DNA from: Astrocystis sublimbata
Taxonomy: Eukaryota; Ascomycota; Sordariomycetes; Xylariales; Xylariaceae
Length of the DNA stretch: 64,000 nucleotides
Assembly (NCBI GenBank): GCA_022453515.1
Contig: JAJNNY010000005.1
Span: 930,001-994,000, forward strand
Direction: 5' to 3'
The notes below the pieces were generated by a model. It did not search any database. It saw only the letters and a program-made list of their open reading frames with translations, and had not been told where the DNA came from. The position numbers were made by a program, and so were the translations under genes. Below are positions 47,640 through 58,981 of the stretch, in pieces. How positions within the stretch are numbered: position 1 is the first letter of the stretch; every line of letters starts with the position of its first letter.

Positions 47640-48647
47640 CTTTCCGGATCGTCACCGCGGAACGGGTGGTGAGCTGAAGAAAGAAGGTGTGACTTGGAGG
47701 AAGAACAGCTCGAGAGCGCAACCGAAGATGTGCGTCCGGGGAGCTATTGGATTATCCTCTGCTGTGGTCGTTAGTAGGGTCGTGATGTGTTGTTGATGGT
47801 CGCCAGGCTGGAGAGAAGAGACCGATTAGAAATTATCGGAGACGCACAACCCACAGAGTGTGCCCGCTGTTGGCGGCCCGCTAATCCTCTCCAGGAATGG
47901 TGGGGTCGTCCGAGAAGCGAAAGCCTTTCCTGTGGCCTTGGGATCTAGGGCTAGGCAGACCTACACCAGCCACAGAAAATGTGGCTTAGCAACATATACT
48001 CAGCTTGCTTAGGTACCTAACCAGGTAGTCCGTATCAACCTACATCCTACCTTCACTTCCTGCCTACCTACCTAGGTAGAGTTCAACAAATTGCGCATGC
48101 TTCCAGAGCTGCTTCTGTGTGAGGCATCTGCAGGTCCACTGCCTGAGGGCATAGGTATCAATGAAACAAAGCCTTGGTTGATTTCATGATCCATTTCAAA
48201 ATCACACGTAGTCAACACTATTGGCTTAGATGTAGGCTTCAGTCCCAGCGTGCCCTGTGGGAACAATCATGCATAAGGTATGAATGAGTGCCTGTCTGGC
48301 TGTCGAGGGCAGTGAGAAAGAGGTAGTCTCTCGAGTGGCTAATGGCAGCTCCTTGGCCAGGAGGGTTATGGGTCTACACTCTACAGTACTTAAGTAGTAC
48401 AAGCAATACTGACAGATGAAATTGGGTGTCATCATGCCCAAACTGACGGACGGCCCTTGCGGATGACATCCTGTTCCAATTCACCTGTCAGCCGCTCAAT
48501 CCCTAACTTCGCCTATGGCTCTTATATTCAGTTGAATTCTATTATATCCTATACGCTGATCTGTAATCTCTTGGTGAAGGGTGGTTCTCTTTTTCTTCTG
48601 CAATGATATTAATCTGCAGAGGCCGTGTTGTTGGTCGGTGGTATGTA
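47640..48647. other. uL13 promoter and BAG 3' region
   Basis: About 1 kb without a gene. TAGGTA-type repeats occur near 48009-48022 and 48061-48080. Confidence 0.55.
48061..48080. repeat. TAGGTACCTA-family repeat
   Basis: TGCCTACCTACCTAGGTAGA, a palindrome centred on CCTAGG. Another dispersed copy. Confidence 0.75.
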
Positions 48648-49844
48648 TCATCGATTCGGTGAGACACCGGGCGGTAACCGATCATCGATTTCCTTGAGCA
48701 CGCCCTGAACATAGTTCACTAGCTCTTTTCTTCTTGCTCTGATATCGAGATCCCCAGCCGTCTCAACTTCATCGAGCTTTAGCACAACTTGCTGCATGAC
48801 CGTTTCGCTGATCTTGCGGTGGTCTTCTTCACATTTCTTCGCATCTCTAGGAGTGTGGCGCAAGAACTCTTTGCAGAGGGGAAGGAGCTGTGCATCGAAA
48901 TGCGATCTGATGGCCTCCAGCTGCTCGATTGGACCCGAGGGCACTGCAGGAGAGGGTACACGAGACGGGTGTATCGAGGGGTCAGGGCTCGTGCGTTTGC
49001 TGTCGCCGTCCGCTTGGCCAGGTACGTCCAAGCTATTTGAGCTTTCTCTCGGCCCACGGTTCTTGGGCTTCTTCTTGCCATTCTTATTCTTTCTCTTCTT
49101 CGTGCCGCGCACGTCGTCTCTCTGGGCGTCGACAACGACCTCCTCGGCCGATCCGCTACTCTCGTCATCGTCGGACAGTCTTCCTTCGGGCACCACCACT
49201 AGCAATTCGCTATTGTTCTTCACTCCGTAGTCGCGAATGGGGATGTCTTGCTCCTTGAGATTCCGACCCTTGTACAGCATCTTGAGACGGCTTGCCCGGC
49301 GACTGGTCAAGTCCATGACGAGTCCAGCACGCTCGCGTACATCTCGTACTGTGAGCCGACCATCGCCGATCGAGTACGCAGGAAAGTGGACAGGGTAATT
49401 GACAGATCTATGTTTGATCAGAAGGACGTCATCTTCCTCGACGGCTGTCGTGCGTGGTGCTCGATGGCTATGGGGGTCATAGGCTCTGTCGGAAGACGGC
49501 AAGGTCTCCAGATCTTCGGACGTGATATAGCTGAAATCTTCGTCGGTGACATGAGGGATATCCTGACTGCTGGCTTGCGAAGCAAAAGGCGAAAGGCCAT
49601 CGCGGCCGGAAGTCCAGTACCGCGACATGAGGACTGGCAGTGTGATGGCGGCGACACCTACGATGGTCGAGTAGACGGCGGTGGGTGAGGCACCTCTGGC
49701 TTCGAGATACTCACTAGACCCCGCGAATGCGTCAGAGAAGTGGGCAAGCGTGGTGTCGAGGTAGGTCTGCAGCGCCGGCGGCAGTAATGCGGTAATGTTC
49801 TGGAAGGCACCAGAAGTTGCCGAGATAGCCTGAGTGGAAGCCAC
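48648..49844 (-). CDS. Membrane-anchored ubiquitin-like/BAG-domain Hsp70 cochaperone
   Basis: A single exon of 398 residues. An N-terminal region with one transmembrane segment (AVYSTIVGVAAITLPVLMSRYW, about 55-76) is followed by a ubiquitin-like fold (LLIKHRSVNYPVHFPAYSI, LTVRDVRERAGLV, LYKGRNLKEQDIPIRDYGVKN; about 140-220), a very basic linker (GTKKRKNKNGKKKPKNRGP, about 250-268) and a C-terminal BAG domain (about 300-390) with a three-helix charge pattern. The layout matches fission yeast Bag102/Bag101-type proteins, which bind Hsp70 and the proteasome. The TM segment predicts anchoring at the ER or nuclear envelope. A GC-rich upstream region with tetranucleotide repeats may hold its 5' UTR. 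Confidence 0.85.
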   Translation of the reverse strand: MASTQAISATSGAFQNITALLPPALQTYLDTTLAHFSDAFAGSSEYLEARGASPTAVYSTIVGVAAITLPVLMSRYWTSGRDGLSPFASQASSQDIPHVTDEDFSYITSEDLETLPSSDRAYDPHSHRAPRTTAVEEDDVLLIKHRSVNYPVHFPAYSIGDGRLTVRDVRERAGLVMDLTSRRASRLKMLYKGRNLKEQDIPIRDYGVKNNSELLVVVPEGRLSDDDESSGSAEEVVVDAQRDDVRGTKKRKNKNGKKKPKNRGPRESSNSLDVPGQADGDSKRTSPDPSIHPSRVPSPAVPSGPIEQLEAIRSHFDAQLLPLCKEFLRHTPRDAKKCEEDHRKISETVMQQVVLKLDEVETAGDLDIRARRKELVNYVQGVLKEIDDRLPPGVSPNR

Positions 49845-50121
49845 TTTGACGGGGAATTGGGTCGCCCTGGCAATCGCAGGACACCCAGACTAAGTAGTTT
49901 CGATATGTTCTACTGCGTACTCGCTGCGGGATGCAGGCGAGCAGGGTGGATGGGGAGACACAAGCGGGGGGGTCGCAGTGGTCACGGTGACATACAGCTG
50001 GTCGAATCGCAATCGAGAACAGGACCCGTCAGCAGTGCGAATCAAGCGCTGTCGGTAGGTACTAGCACGTAAGAGAGTGGTCCAGGTGCGCAGCAGTGCA
50101 GGCAAAGAGCGGCGGGCGACG

Positions 50122-50170
50122 GGGCAGGCAGGCAAGCAGGCAGGCGGGCAGGCGGGCAGGCGGACAGGCG
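50122..50170. repeat. (GGCA/GGCG)n tetranucleotide tract
   Basis: About twelve imperfect 4-bp units of GGCA, GGCG and GACA type. A simple repeat in the leader/promoter area of the BAG gene. Confidence 0.85.
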
Positions 50171-52250
50171 AGACAAGTAATACTGAGAGAAGTATATTGG
50201 CGGAGGTTAGGTAACAGGCGGGCGAATAGCAGCGGCAGCGTTGTGTTCAACGGGCCACTTAGCTGGTAGGATCCTCTGGGCACCGCTGTACCGGTGCTAA
50301 CAGTGGTCGATGTCGCGAAGAGGGTATCAGTACACCAGGTAGGTAGGTACCGGCTAGCTGCGAGTCGTCGAGCAACAGGGCCCGCACAAGACACCTTATC
50401 CAAGAAGTCAGAACAGGGTCTAGGAGGTCTGTTGTATGTACGTCGCGATCGTGGGGCAGAGGGCTGGGCTGGCAAGCTCGGGTTTCCACAGGCGGGGAAT
50501 TGTCTCTCGGATGGAATAGCGAGCGAGCGAGTGTAAGCGAAGATTCGACGATGCGTTGTCACTGCAGGGTCCTCAGGTCAGCTGGTGGGAGAAGATACGG
50601 AGGCAGGAGGTAGACATCTGTCTCTGTACGACGAGCTTCCCTGCTCCAGGGCGACTGACCCAATGGGCCGCTGCAGCACAGTGAGATGTGTGAGCTGAAG
50701 CGTGCGATATGCGTGCTCCCCCAAGCTGAAAAAGGCAAGGGAAAGGACGAATGCTGTTCCTTACCTCGAAGATGATCCAAGATGCCAGGACGTACGTGTG
50801 TGCTCGTCAGCGTAGGTTGTGCGCGAACTGCGGCCAGAGGACACGATTTCATCAAACGGTACCTGGCGAGCTGGGATGGGAGGCTGCTTTCTGGGGATGT
50901 TGGTTCAGGTGTCGCGTCCTTAGCTGCAGGTTCTAGAGTGGTGACTGGTCCACGGTGTTGAAACCAAGTGTCGATAGGTCAATGGCTGGCAGAGACTGAC
51001 TGGAGTCGGAGACTCGGGACCTCTAGAGTGATCTGGTGCTTGACGAGCTTGGATGGGGGGCGGCCTAGGTACGTACCGGCTGCTAATGTAAGTAAGGTAC
51101 ATGTAGAAAAAAGGTGCATGTGCTTGCGCCATACTGCAGCTGGTGTCATAGGGGGTTGCAGTAGGTATCTAGGACCTTCAAAGAATTCAAATTGGGGGCC
51201 AGAATATTACCTGTACTACGAGATATGTACTCAGTACATACTAGCCTGGTATGTAGGTCTGAGCCAGACACCCAGATACCCAGAGAGAGGCCTTAAATGT
51301 AGAGTTCAGAGGCAGTATCGATGACAGTGGTGGCATCTTAACTGAACCTCCCGTCTTTTCATCTTATTACCTCTCTCCAAAGCTATGTTACATGCGGTGG
51401 GTGCCCTTAGGTATTTACAGGTACATGCAGTAGGTACATGGAACCTAAGGTATTTTGAAGACAGCCTCTTGTTGAGATTCGAGAATCGGATACCAGATCA
51501 AATTGAAATCAAATCTGCATGCATGCAATCGCTTGAAGTCGGTATATACAATCACACAACCCCAGCCTATTCTACCGCCCTGCAACAGGACTTTGAAATG
51601 CATGTAACGCGTAGGTAACGTCTGGTAACACAAGCACAGATCTGCACAGAGTGTAGCGCTGTTCGAGCTAAGGGCTCCAGAAGGGTCCTTCTGCAGATGC
51701 TCGACCCATGGATGTGTACCTACTAATTATAGACACGCCGGAGTACTAGAAAGGATGTGGGAGATGCTCGTGCAAAGACAGCTTAAGGTATCACCTACAT
51801 GGCACCCATGCAAAAAATGCGTGTGCAGATTTTCCCAATCGAGGTTCCAAGATTTTAAAAGCTAAAGCAATGTTACAAGTAAGTTTTTACATGTACGTAA
51901 GGTAGGTATCTGAAGGTACATTCAGGTAGATAGATATACCATTGCGTCATCAAGGGTTTGGATTGGCTAATGCTGGCATGCCTACATGTACCTTGCTGCA
52001 GGCTGGCCGTAAAGCGGCTATTCAAATATATTTTAAGGTTCCTGCCGCAACCCACGCGACGAAGTCGAGCTGACCCATCGAAGCTCGCATTGCCTTCAAG
52101 TCAACATACATTCACAGGTAGGAAGTAGTACCATACGCCCACTGGGAATATTACAAATACTTTTTCGTGTAGATTTATAGAATAGGGGGTTGTCCGCAAG
52201 GAAGTAAGATCAAGTACATGTAGACACTAACCTTAAAAAGGTATTTAGTA

Positions 52251-52304
52251 GTACCTAGGTACCGCCTTGAGCTCGAGCGCCTAACCTACTACCTACCTAG
52301 GTAG
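52251..52304. repeat. Pair of TAGGTACCTA-family repeats
   Basis: GTACCTAGGTAC at the left and CTACTACCTACCTAGGTAG at the right, about 260-310 bp before the glutaredoxin start codon. Confidence 0.75.
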
Positions 52305-52562
52305 AACCTTGACTTACCCCTCCAAACCAGAAGAGCTTATAGCCTACTAGCACCTAGCCAGGGCCCCACTGATACGCCGAGTCTTTGGAATCAACCACCC
52401 TCACCCACCCTCACCCGCCTGACAAATAGCCCGTCTTACTGGCTGGCGATGCGGCTTTCTCACGCCAGATCTCTCTGATGCCGCATCTGCCTCTCGAATC
52501 CCCCTGATTTACCCTCCCGCAGCGCCCTACCCACGTACCGCCTGCCCCGACTGTCCGGCCCT

Positions 52563-53090
52563 ATGCACATCATAGGTACAAATACCCGCCGGCTGCTTCT
52601 GTCTCCTCTTCCTCGACCCCTCTATCGCTCTTCAACCTCACCCTCCATGAACTTCATCCGCAAGATCTTCTCCCCTACGTCGCCCGAAGCCATGTCTGCC
52701 GCCAAGGAGAAAGCGCAGCAAATCATCAACGACAACACCGTCGGTAAGTCCAGCTTCGTGCTCTGCTGCGCTCGCCAACATATGACGTAGCCCCCGCTGA
52801 CGCGCACGTCGCTCGCTTCTCATGCAGCTGTGTTTTCCAAGTCGTACTGCCCTTACTGCCAGTCCGCCAAGCAGCTGCTGAGCAGCGTGGGCGCCAAGTA
52901 CTTCACCATCGAGCTCGACAAGGAGGAGGACGGCTCTGCCATCCAGGCCGCTCTCCAGGAGATCTCGGGCCAGCGCACCGTCCCCAACATCTACATCGGC
53001 CAGAAGCACATCGGCGGCAACTCGGATCTGCAGGCCAAGTCGGGCGAGCTCAAGGGTCTGCTCAAGGGCTTGAACGCCATCGAGGAATGA
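52563..53090 (+). CDS. Dithiol glutaredoxin (class I, CPYC)
   Basis: Exons 52563..52743 and 52828..53090 give 147 residues from the first Met. The thioredoxin fold carries the active site SKSYCPYCQSAK, the cis-Pro loop QRTVPNIYIG and the glutathione-binding GGNSDL, all hallmark residues. The enzyme reduces protein disulfides and glutathionylated proteins using GSH. The first Met gives a 28-residue extension rich in Arg, Leu and Ser without acidic residues, a plausible mitochondrial presequence. A second Met at 52647 (MNFIRKIFSP) and a third at 52692 would give cytosolic forms of normal length. Confidence 0.93.
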
Positions 53091-54307
53091 ATATATGATG
53101 TCCCAAACACATCCTCGTCGAAGCTATGATGGTGATACCCCTCGCGCGCCTGACGAGTGACGGCGCGCGAGGTGGTCGGGATGGGTGAGATATGCAGGCG
53201 TGCGTCTTCACGAAGCAACAATGAACCTCAACGACCAATGATCAATGCAATTGCTGCATTTTTTGTGCTTTCCACGATCACGATTTGGATGTCATGAAAG
53301 GCGACTGTTGCGGTGTGCCCCGAGTATGCAACTTGACGCAGATTTATACCTAGCATTTTACACATAGAATAGATGTCCCGCATATGCTTCCACATGGCAC
53401 TCGCTCGATTGATCAGGCTCATCATATATCTTCATGTGCATACCGGGACCTGCTTCGTACCCACGCGTGGCCGCGGCAACGTGCTCTACTCCTACGATGA
53501 CGGCAAATGAGAAGACATACTTTATAATTTGCAATCGCTTTGCCATTCCGAAAGCCTTGGTAGGTCTACCAGACCGCATCCAAACCCTCCAGGACCAAAT
53601 CATAGGGATGCGGCTTGCTGCGGCTTGAAGCAACCTTGAACTGGGGGCATCTGTTTTAGGTATTGTGCATGATTGTTGGCCTAGGCAATGATGCTGGCAT
53701 CAATCACCCTGCTCAATTCGGCTTCAATCTCAAGGGCAATCACGACGTGAGCCTTTCAACACATCATATTCTAAGTTGTTTATACTTCATCAGAGCCGTA
53801 TCGTCTGGTATGCACGCTCAGTTTAGACAACATCCTTCTTTGGCTTTGTTGTTTAATCCTGAATTGCACATTATACAAGTTCGAGCACGTCAAATAGTAT
53901 TGCGCAGTGATAATTCAAAACTCCATATTAGCTTTTATGACAAATATGCTAGCGGATATCTCAAAGTGAGATATCGATATTTTGCGAACATGGACCATCA
54001 TGATTCGTTAACAATTCAACAAAATATGTTGGGAAATGGCCCCTGACTCCCATCAGCACTCGCGGGTTGTCAATGATATTATTTTTCCTCTGATAGCAGA
54101 GTCTGTGTGTACCACAGGCTTTGGCGGCAACCGAGGTAGATGAGCCGGCATATGAGTGAGAGAGAGATAGGTATTGTTTGCTGAGCGCGCTGATAGCACT
54201 TCATACTAATGTACATACGTCACCAGCTTTAGGGGACTTAATATTGGCACCAAAATGCCATCCTCTGAGCTGCTACGAGAACTAGGTAGTTACGGAGTTC
54301 CGCACAT
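53091..54307. other. Convergent spacer glutaredoxin / serine hydrolase
   Basis: About 1.2 kb. An ORF of 127 codons at 53663..54046 has no recognisable features and AT-rich codons. No gene is called. Confidence 0.5.
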
Positions 54308-55900
54308 CTATCCGTGCTGTCGAGCATACATCTCTTTCTCAAAAAGCTGATTCATCTTCACGGATTGCTCGTCGCCGATCGGCAGCATTTGGCCTGCGTA
54401 CATTCCACACAATCCAGCCTCGCGATCGATCCACTGCAGACAGAGTCTTAGTAAGAGCGTTTTGCGGGAAATGCAGAGGATTTTAGTATCGAAGAGATGG
54501 AGAGAGCGAAGAAAGCCGGTCTCAACTTATTGGACTTACCCAGTTGAGGTTTGGAGCACCACCCCAAGTCATGGTTCCTTTACGGCGCCATGACGGGAGG
54601 TCATCCATCACCAATAGGCCCCCCAGCCCGTAATCCTTTTGTGCCGCAACCGGCATACCGCCCATCGCAAGGTTAAACGCTGGGATTTCAGAACAAGCCT
54701 GAAGCGCTTCACGTCCGGCTTTGTTAAGTTGGGGGCTGAACATGGCATCGATCGTACTACGGCGCAATAATTGCGCTGGCGGGACAGGGGCGTCGTCGGA
54801 TGTTGTGGCGTCAGATGCGAGCAGAAAGCCGCGGAGAAGTTTAAGATACTCGGAAGGGTATGTGAATATGCCACTCCCCCCAAAACATTCATCCATGTCT
54901 GGTTTCAAGATTGGTTGCATCTCCGCATGAACGACGGGCGAAGGGGACTCGGAAGATATGTCTTTGGGTTTCCTCCAGCACATGTGTGCTGCGCGCGACT
55001 GCATGTCTGGTCGGGTAGAAAGGAAGTATGTCATGGAAGTGATCCCGAGCGGTTCCCAGATATTTCTGTTCATGTACTCTTCTAGGCGGAGTCCAGTCAG
55101 TCTCTCGACCAAGACTCCAGCCCAGTCGACAGAGGGACCGTATGCCCACCCGGAGCCTAATGGGATGACCAGACTGTTAGTATGCGAGTCAGAGCCACAC
55201 GTGAGCCAGCGAAAGTATCTGAGCACGAGAGCCGCTTTTAGGATGTATGCAGGGTTACGATTGCCACTGACCAGGCTCAAAAACAAGCGGGTGGAGGAAT
55301 CGAGCGCGAATGGTTGTGGATGGTAATCTGTCGGCCTCTGCTTGCTGTTTTTGCCGCCATTTTTGAAGCAATGGGTCATTAAATTCATAGGAGAAACCAG
55401 TGGTATGCGTCAGCAATTGCCTATGTAAAAATGGGCGATTAAATCCACATTATTCTGACAATGTTGTCGACTTACTGTAGAGTGATGGGCGTGGTATTCT
55501 TCCATGCAATGATCTCGTCATCGCCGCTGCCATGTTTTATGATGTCAATATCTTGCAGCTCGTTCAGTATTGGTCGCACGTCTTCATCCAGCGCGATAAG
55601 GCCACGTTCAACACACTGCATGGCAGCAATTGAAGTCATGAGCTTCGTACAAGAAGCAATGTACATCGTAGAATCAAGAGTGAGAGGCTCTTTATCTAGG
55701 GGTGCCTGGAGCGATCGAGCGCCAAAGGCATTACTGTAGTTCAAACTCTCTGCGATGGAGATGAGTTTTCGATGTTGGAACAAATGGGTGTGTTGCTGCC
55801 TACCTCCTTTTCCATATGCCAAAAGCGCTACACCGGGAATTTCTCTGGCTGAGCAGGCCGCTTCGAAGGCTTTCTCCAGAGACGGGGCATTGGATGACAT
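54308..55900 (-). CDS. Beta-lactamase-like serine hydrolase/acyltransferase (class C, LovD/EstB-type fold)
   Basis: Five exons: 55900..55804, 55749..55476, 55420..55272, 55156..54540 and 54433..54308, 420 residues with every joint in frame. The nucleophile motif S-x-x-K is MYIASCTKLMTSI; the catalytic Tyr is probably in SGWAYGPSVDW (Y-x-x/N position); PLVFEPG and LLTHTTGFSYEF are typical of the beta-lactamase/transpeptidase-like family (PF00144). A third box, GLGGLLVMDD and TMTWGGAPNLNWW, resembles the W/H-G-G motif near the C-terminus. Members include esterases and the acyltransferase LovD, so the substrate cannot be told. There is no signal peptide, and the protein is probably cytosolic. 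It stands alone, with no biosynthetic genes nearby. Confidence 0.88.
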
Positions 55901-58900
55901 TGTGAAGACCGAGGTATTTACTGAAAAGTAAGGCAGGGCAGAAGTCTCTCAACTATGACATAGATTATATGTAGCGAGGCTCGATAAACCAACTAAGGTT
56001 CTGAACAATAGGAGAGGTTGCCCGGAGGGCCACCAAGCCATTTTATAGAAATTGATGAGCGTTTGATCTAAAAGGATGAGGTCGTCGATAAAGATTTTAA
56101 TGACTCATACGGAGAACGGGTTCTTTCAATATCCGCGGAGATATGAATTTCTGTTGTTGTATTATCAAACTATCACCAAAGCCGCCAAAGCGAATAAGAG
56201 GTTGTTCCAATCCGGATGATAACTCAAGTGAGCTAACTGGAGTCGGATATCAAGATTAGTCAGTACCAGACTGAATGTGGACAAGCTGACCAGTGACGAG
56301 CCGAGGATCCGAAGCTAGTCGTCTCTGCAATACTTCGGTGCCATTGGCCTGTTCATAACTATTGTATCTCGCTGTAGCTCATTACTCCTTGCGGTAATTC
56401 TAGAACGGAGGCACATATCGATGACTTTTCGCAAGTTTGCATTTAACAAATAGTTAGCTGCAGTGCTAAATTGTCAAATATTTTTACTCCCAGGCCTTCA
56501 CTATTGTGTAGAACAGTCTGCTGTTGGGTCAAGGCTGTCAAACGTCGACGGTACATTACGCGAATACATTGAAAGCATGTGAAACCCTTTTTGTATTTGA
56601 CGATGTATCCGAGCCCTAGTTGCAGCGTGGCACTGGCAATTACCTATCCGTGGTAGCGAATCTTACGTACGTCTGCTTATACCCCTAGGTCTCGTATAAG
56701 GCTCATGCCCTCTTCCCCAATACATGCGTTTAAACCCATCCTTTGCTGTGCGTGTTGAAGGCACAGGTTGGCACACATCAGCGCAGGTATGTCCGTTTAC
56801 AGAAGATGCTCTTGTTCATTCATGGCGATGTTGCAAAGAAACTCAACGCTAGGGCCACATATGAGAGGCCATAGGTAAGAAGTTAATGTTGAGACTTGAG
56901 CCAGACCTATTATTCTATGAAAGTCTGGTTCCTCACCTCGCTTATATGTAGGACGTTCTCCTACTTATATGATTGATTGTCGCATATGTCGCTGTAAGCT
57001 TATGTCACTGGGCCTCTAGTGCTGCTGCATAAGGCGATCTACTTGTATGATGGTTGAACGAATTGAACTATAAGTGATCTCTATCTCGTGGGATCAACCG
57101 TTGTGGGGTAAAGCTGATGATGGTTTGGATCGAATAATCTCCTTGGCCTAGTGCTTAGTCTATGTAAGCCTCCGATAGTGAAGATCGGATGGAATGGGTC
57201 TCACCTCTCCGATGTGTTCTTCCCGATGAACGCTACGGAACGGTTGTGTAGTGCGATATTACCAGTCCAACAATGAGCTTGGTCAATTGGACCTAGATCG
57301 TAAGCGCCGGTCGGGCACAAACCCATTGTTGAACACTGAACAGTAGCGTAGTAGGTCTTAAAGCCTGCCTATCTGATGCAGGGACCCAACGTGTATGCTG
57401 ACGGCAAAAAGATTTCCGATCACACGAGCATTCGGACTGCATGCTACTGGTCCTGCCCTGTCACAGCGCTTGTCAGTTATCGTCGTCGAAAACGCGAACG
57501 AGATGCAGTTTTGGACAGGGGCCAAATGAGTACCGGGGACGTGCCTTATCGAGATCGTTCCCTGTCAGACTGAGACTGGCCCATACTGCTCGAGTCGAGC
57601 ACACTACATGATGCAGTGCGTGATCTGAGTCATCTGATAATGATTTCAACCATCGGTGGTTAATCAACCTTGGCATCAACCTTGACAGGACTTCAAGTAC
57701 AGTCAGTTCATATGTGCTTTCTCCGAAAAGTAGGCGATTACCAGGTAGGTAGGTGACCGTGGGGATAGGGGTAAGCCAACGTCCCGACCCCCCGAGTGTC
57801 CCAACCTCGCCAACCATGCCAACTCAACTAAAAGACTAGTGTGCGGGATCTAAGGAGTGGACATCGGGTCCTGGTCGGGATTTAATTGCTCAACCAAGCT
57901 GAAATCGGGCCATGTCCGCATATCTACAGGGTTTCGCCGGGCTTGGTGGCGCTAGCGGCTCGAAGCTTGCCGAGCTGCTGTTGACCACAGTCGAGAATTG
58001 GCTCTTTGAAGAGGTGCAATGCATGTGACATCTGACTGCATTCTGCAAACAACACCTGCCTACAACGGGATGGAATGACGTGTACTATTTCTGACACCCC
58101 TCAGGCTCCAAATCCCCTCTCATGCCCGACTACTTATTGTCACACAGAGGACCAAAGGGTCAAAGGGTCAAAATATCCATCCTGCTCACATGGGAAACTT
58201 TGGATAGAGGGAGAAGCATGGAAGCATGCGTGAGATGACCTATACTTAATCGGGTACATAACATGTCTTTGACGAAGTGATGCGCTGAAATCTGTCTTAG
58301 ACAATCACGCGAGACATTCGTGTTTGTCTGCCCGGAGCCCCCTACAGGGGTTTCCACGCTGATCTTAGACAGGATCTGGGGTAGCACTAATAGTACCGAT
58401 GAGGGACTGGAATGTCGGAGAGAAAAAAAAAAGCCAAGCTTAGCGGGGGCTGGGGTCAAACAAACAATTTTTTGTTCTTGTTCATCGGCCAACGCCATCT
58501 GCTTGATTGTGATCGTTGGGTTCTGATGTCACTCATTTTCCCAAGATGCCATCATCCAACTCTCAGTTCATCACTTCTTTTTTGTTGACACTTTCTATGC
58601 AACTGTTGTACATTTGTGAAAAATCGTCGCAATTTATTCAAGCTAGTGTTGTTATTAGTAGGTATCGGCAGATTTGGCTATTTTTAGATCTGCCCACTAT
58701 TGTCTGCTGTGTTCATGTGCCGGAGTGGGAACAACAGTGGATTTTCAGGTACAAAAGCTTGGAAGCAAGTTTTACATGATGGTTATCCAATTGACCTTGA
58801 CTGAAAAATAAGCTGAGCCGCTGATGTGCTTCTTTTAAGCCACCATCTTCCGTGCCACCATTCATCACTCGCGCATGTGCACCCTGGCAGCCCTTGCTGC

Positions 58901-58981
58901 CGATCCTTGGTTCCCTATTTACAATGCCATATACATACTTATACATATAGTGTACTCGAGTGTAGAAATTTAGACAAGAGC
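55901..58981. other. 3.1-kb gene-free spacer
   Basis: It lies upstream of the serine hydrolase and downstream of the arabinofuranosidase. Only short ORFs are present, with one CAGGTAGGTAGGTGAC repeat near 57743. I see no gene or RNA. Confidence 0.55.

Larger units (their letters stand above)
49845..52562. other. 2.7-kb divergent spacer BAG / glutaredoxin
   Basis: No supported gene. It contains the GGCAGGCGGGCA tetranucleotide tract (50122..50170), a GAGC run near 50516-50530 and TAGGTA repeats near 50338-50350, 51064-51075 and 52251-52304. Confidence 0.55.

Noticed and set aside
50062..50562. 166-codon minus-strand ORF upstream of the BAG gene
   Set aside because: It is generated by the GGCA/GGCG tetranucleotide tract, is Cys/Pro/Leu-rich without any fold signature, and has no splice partners.
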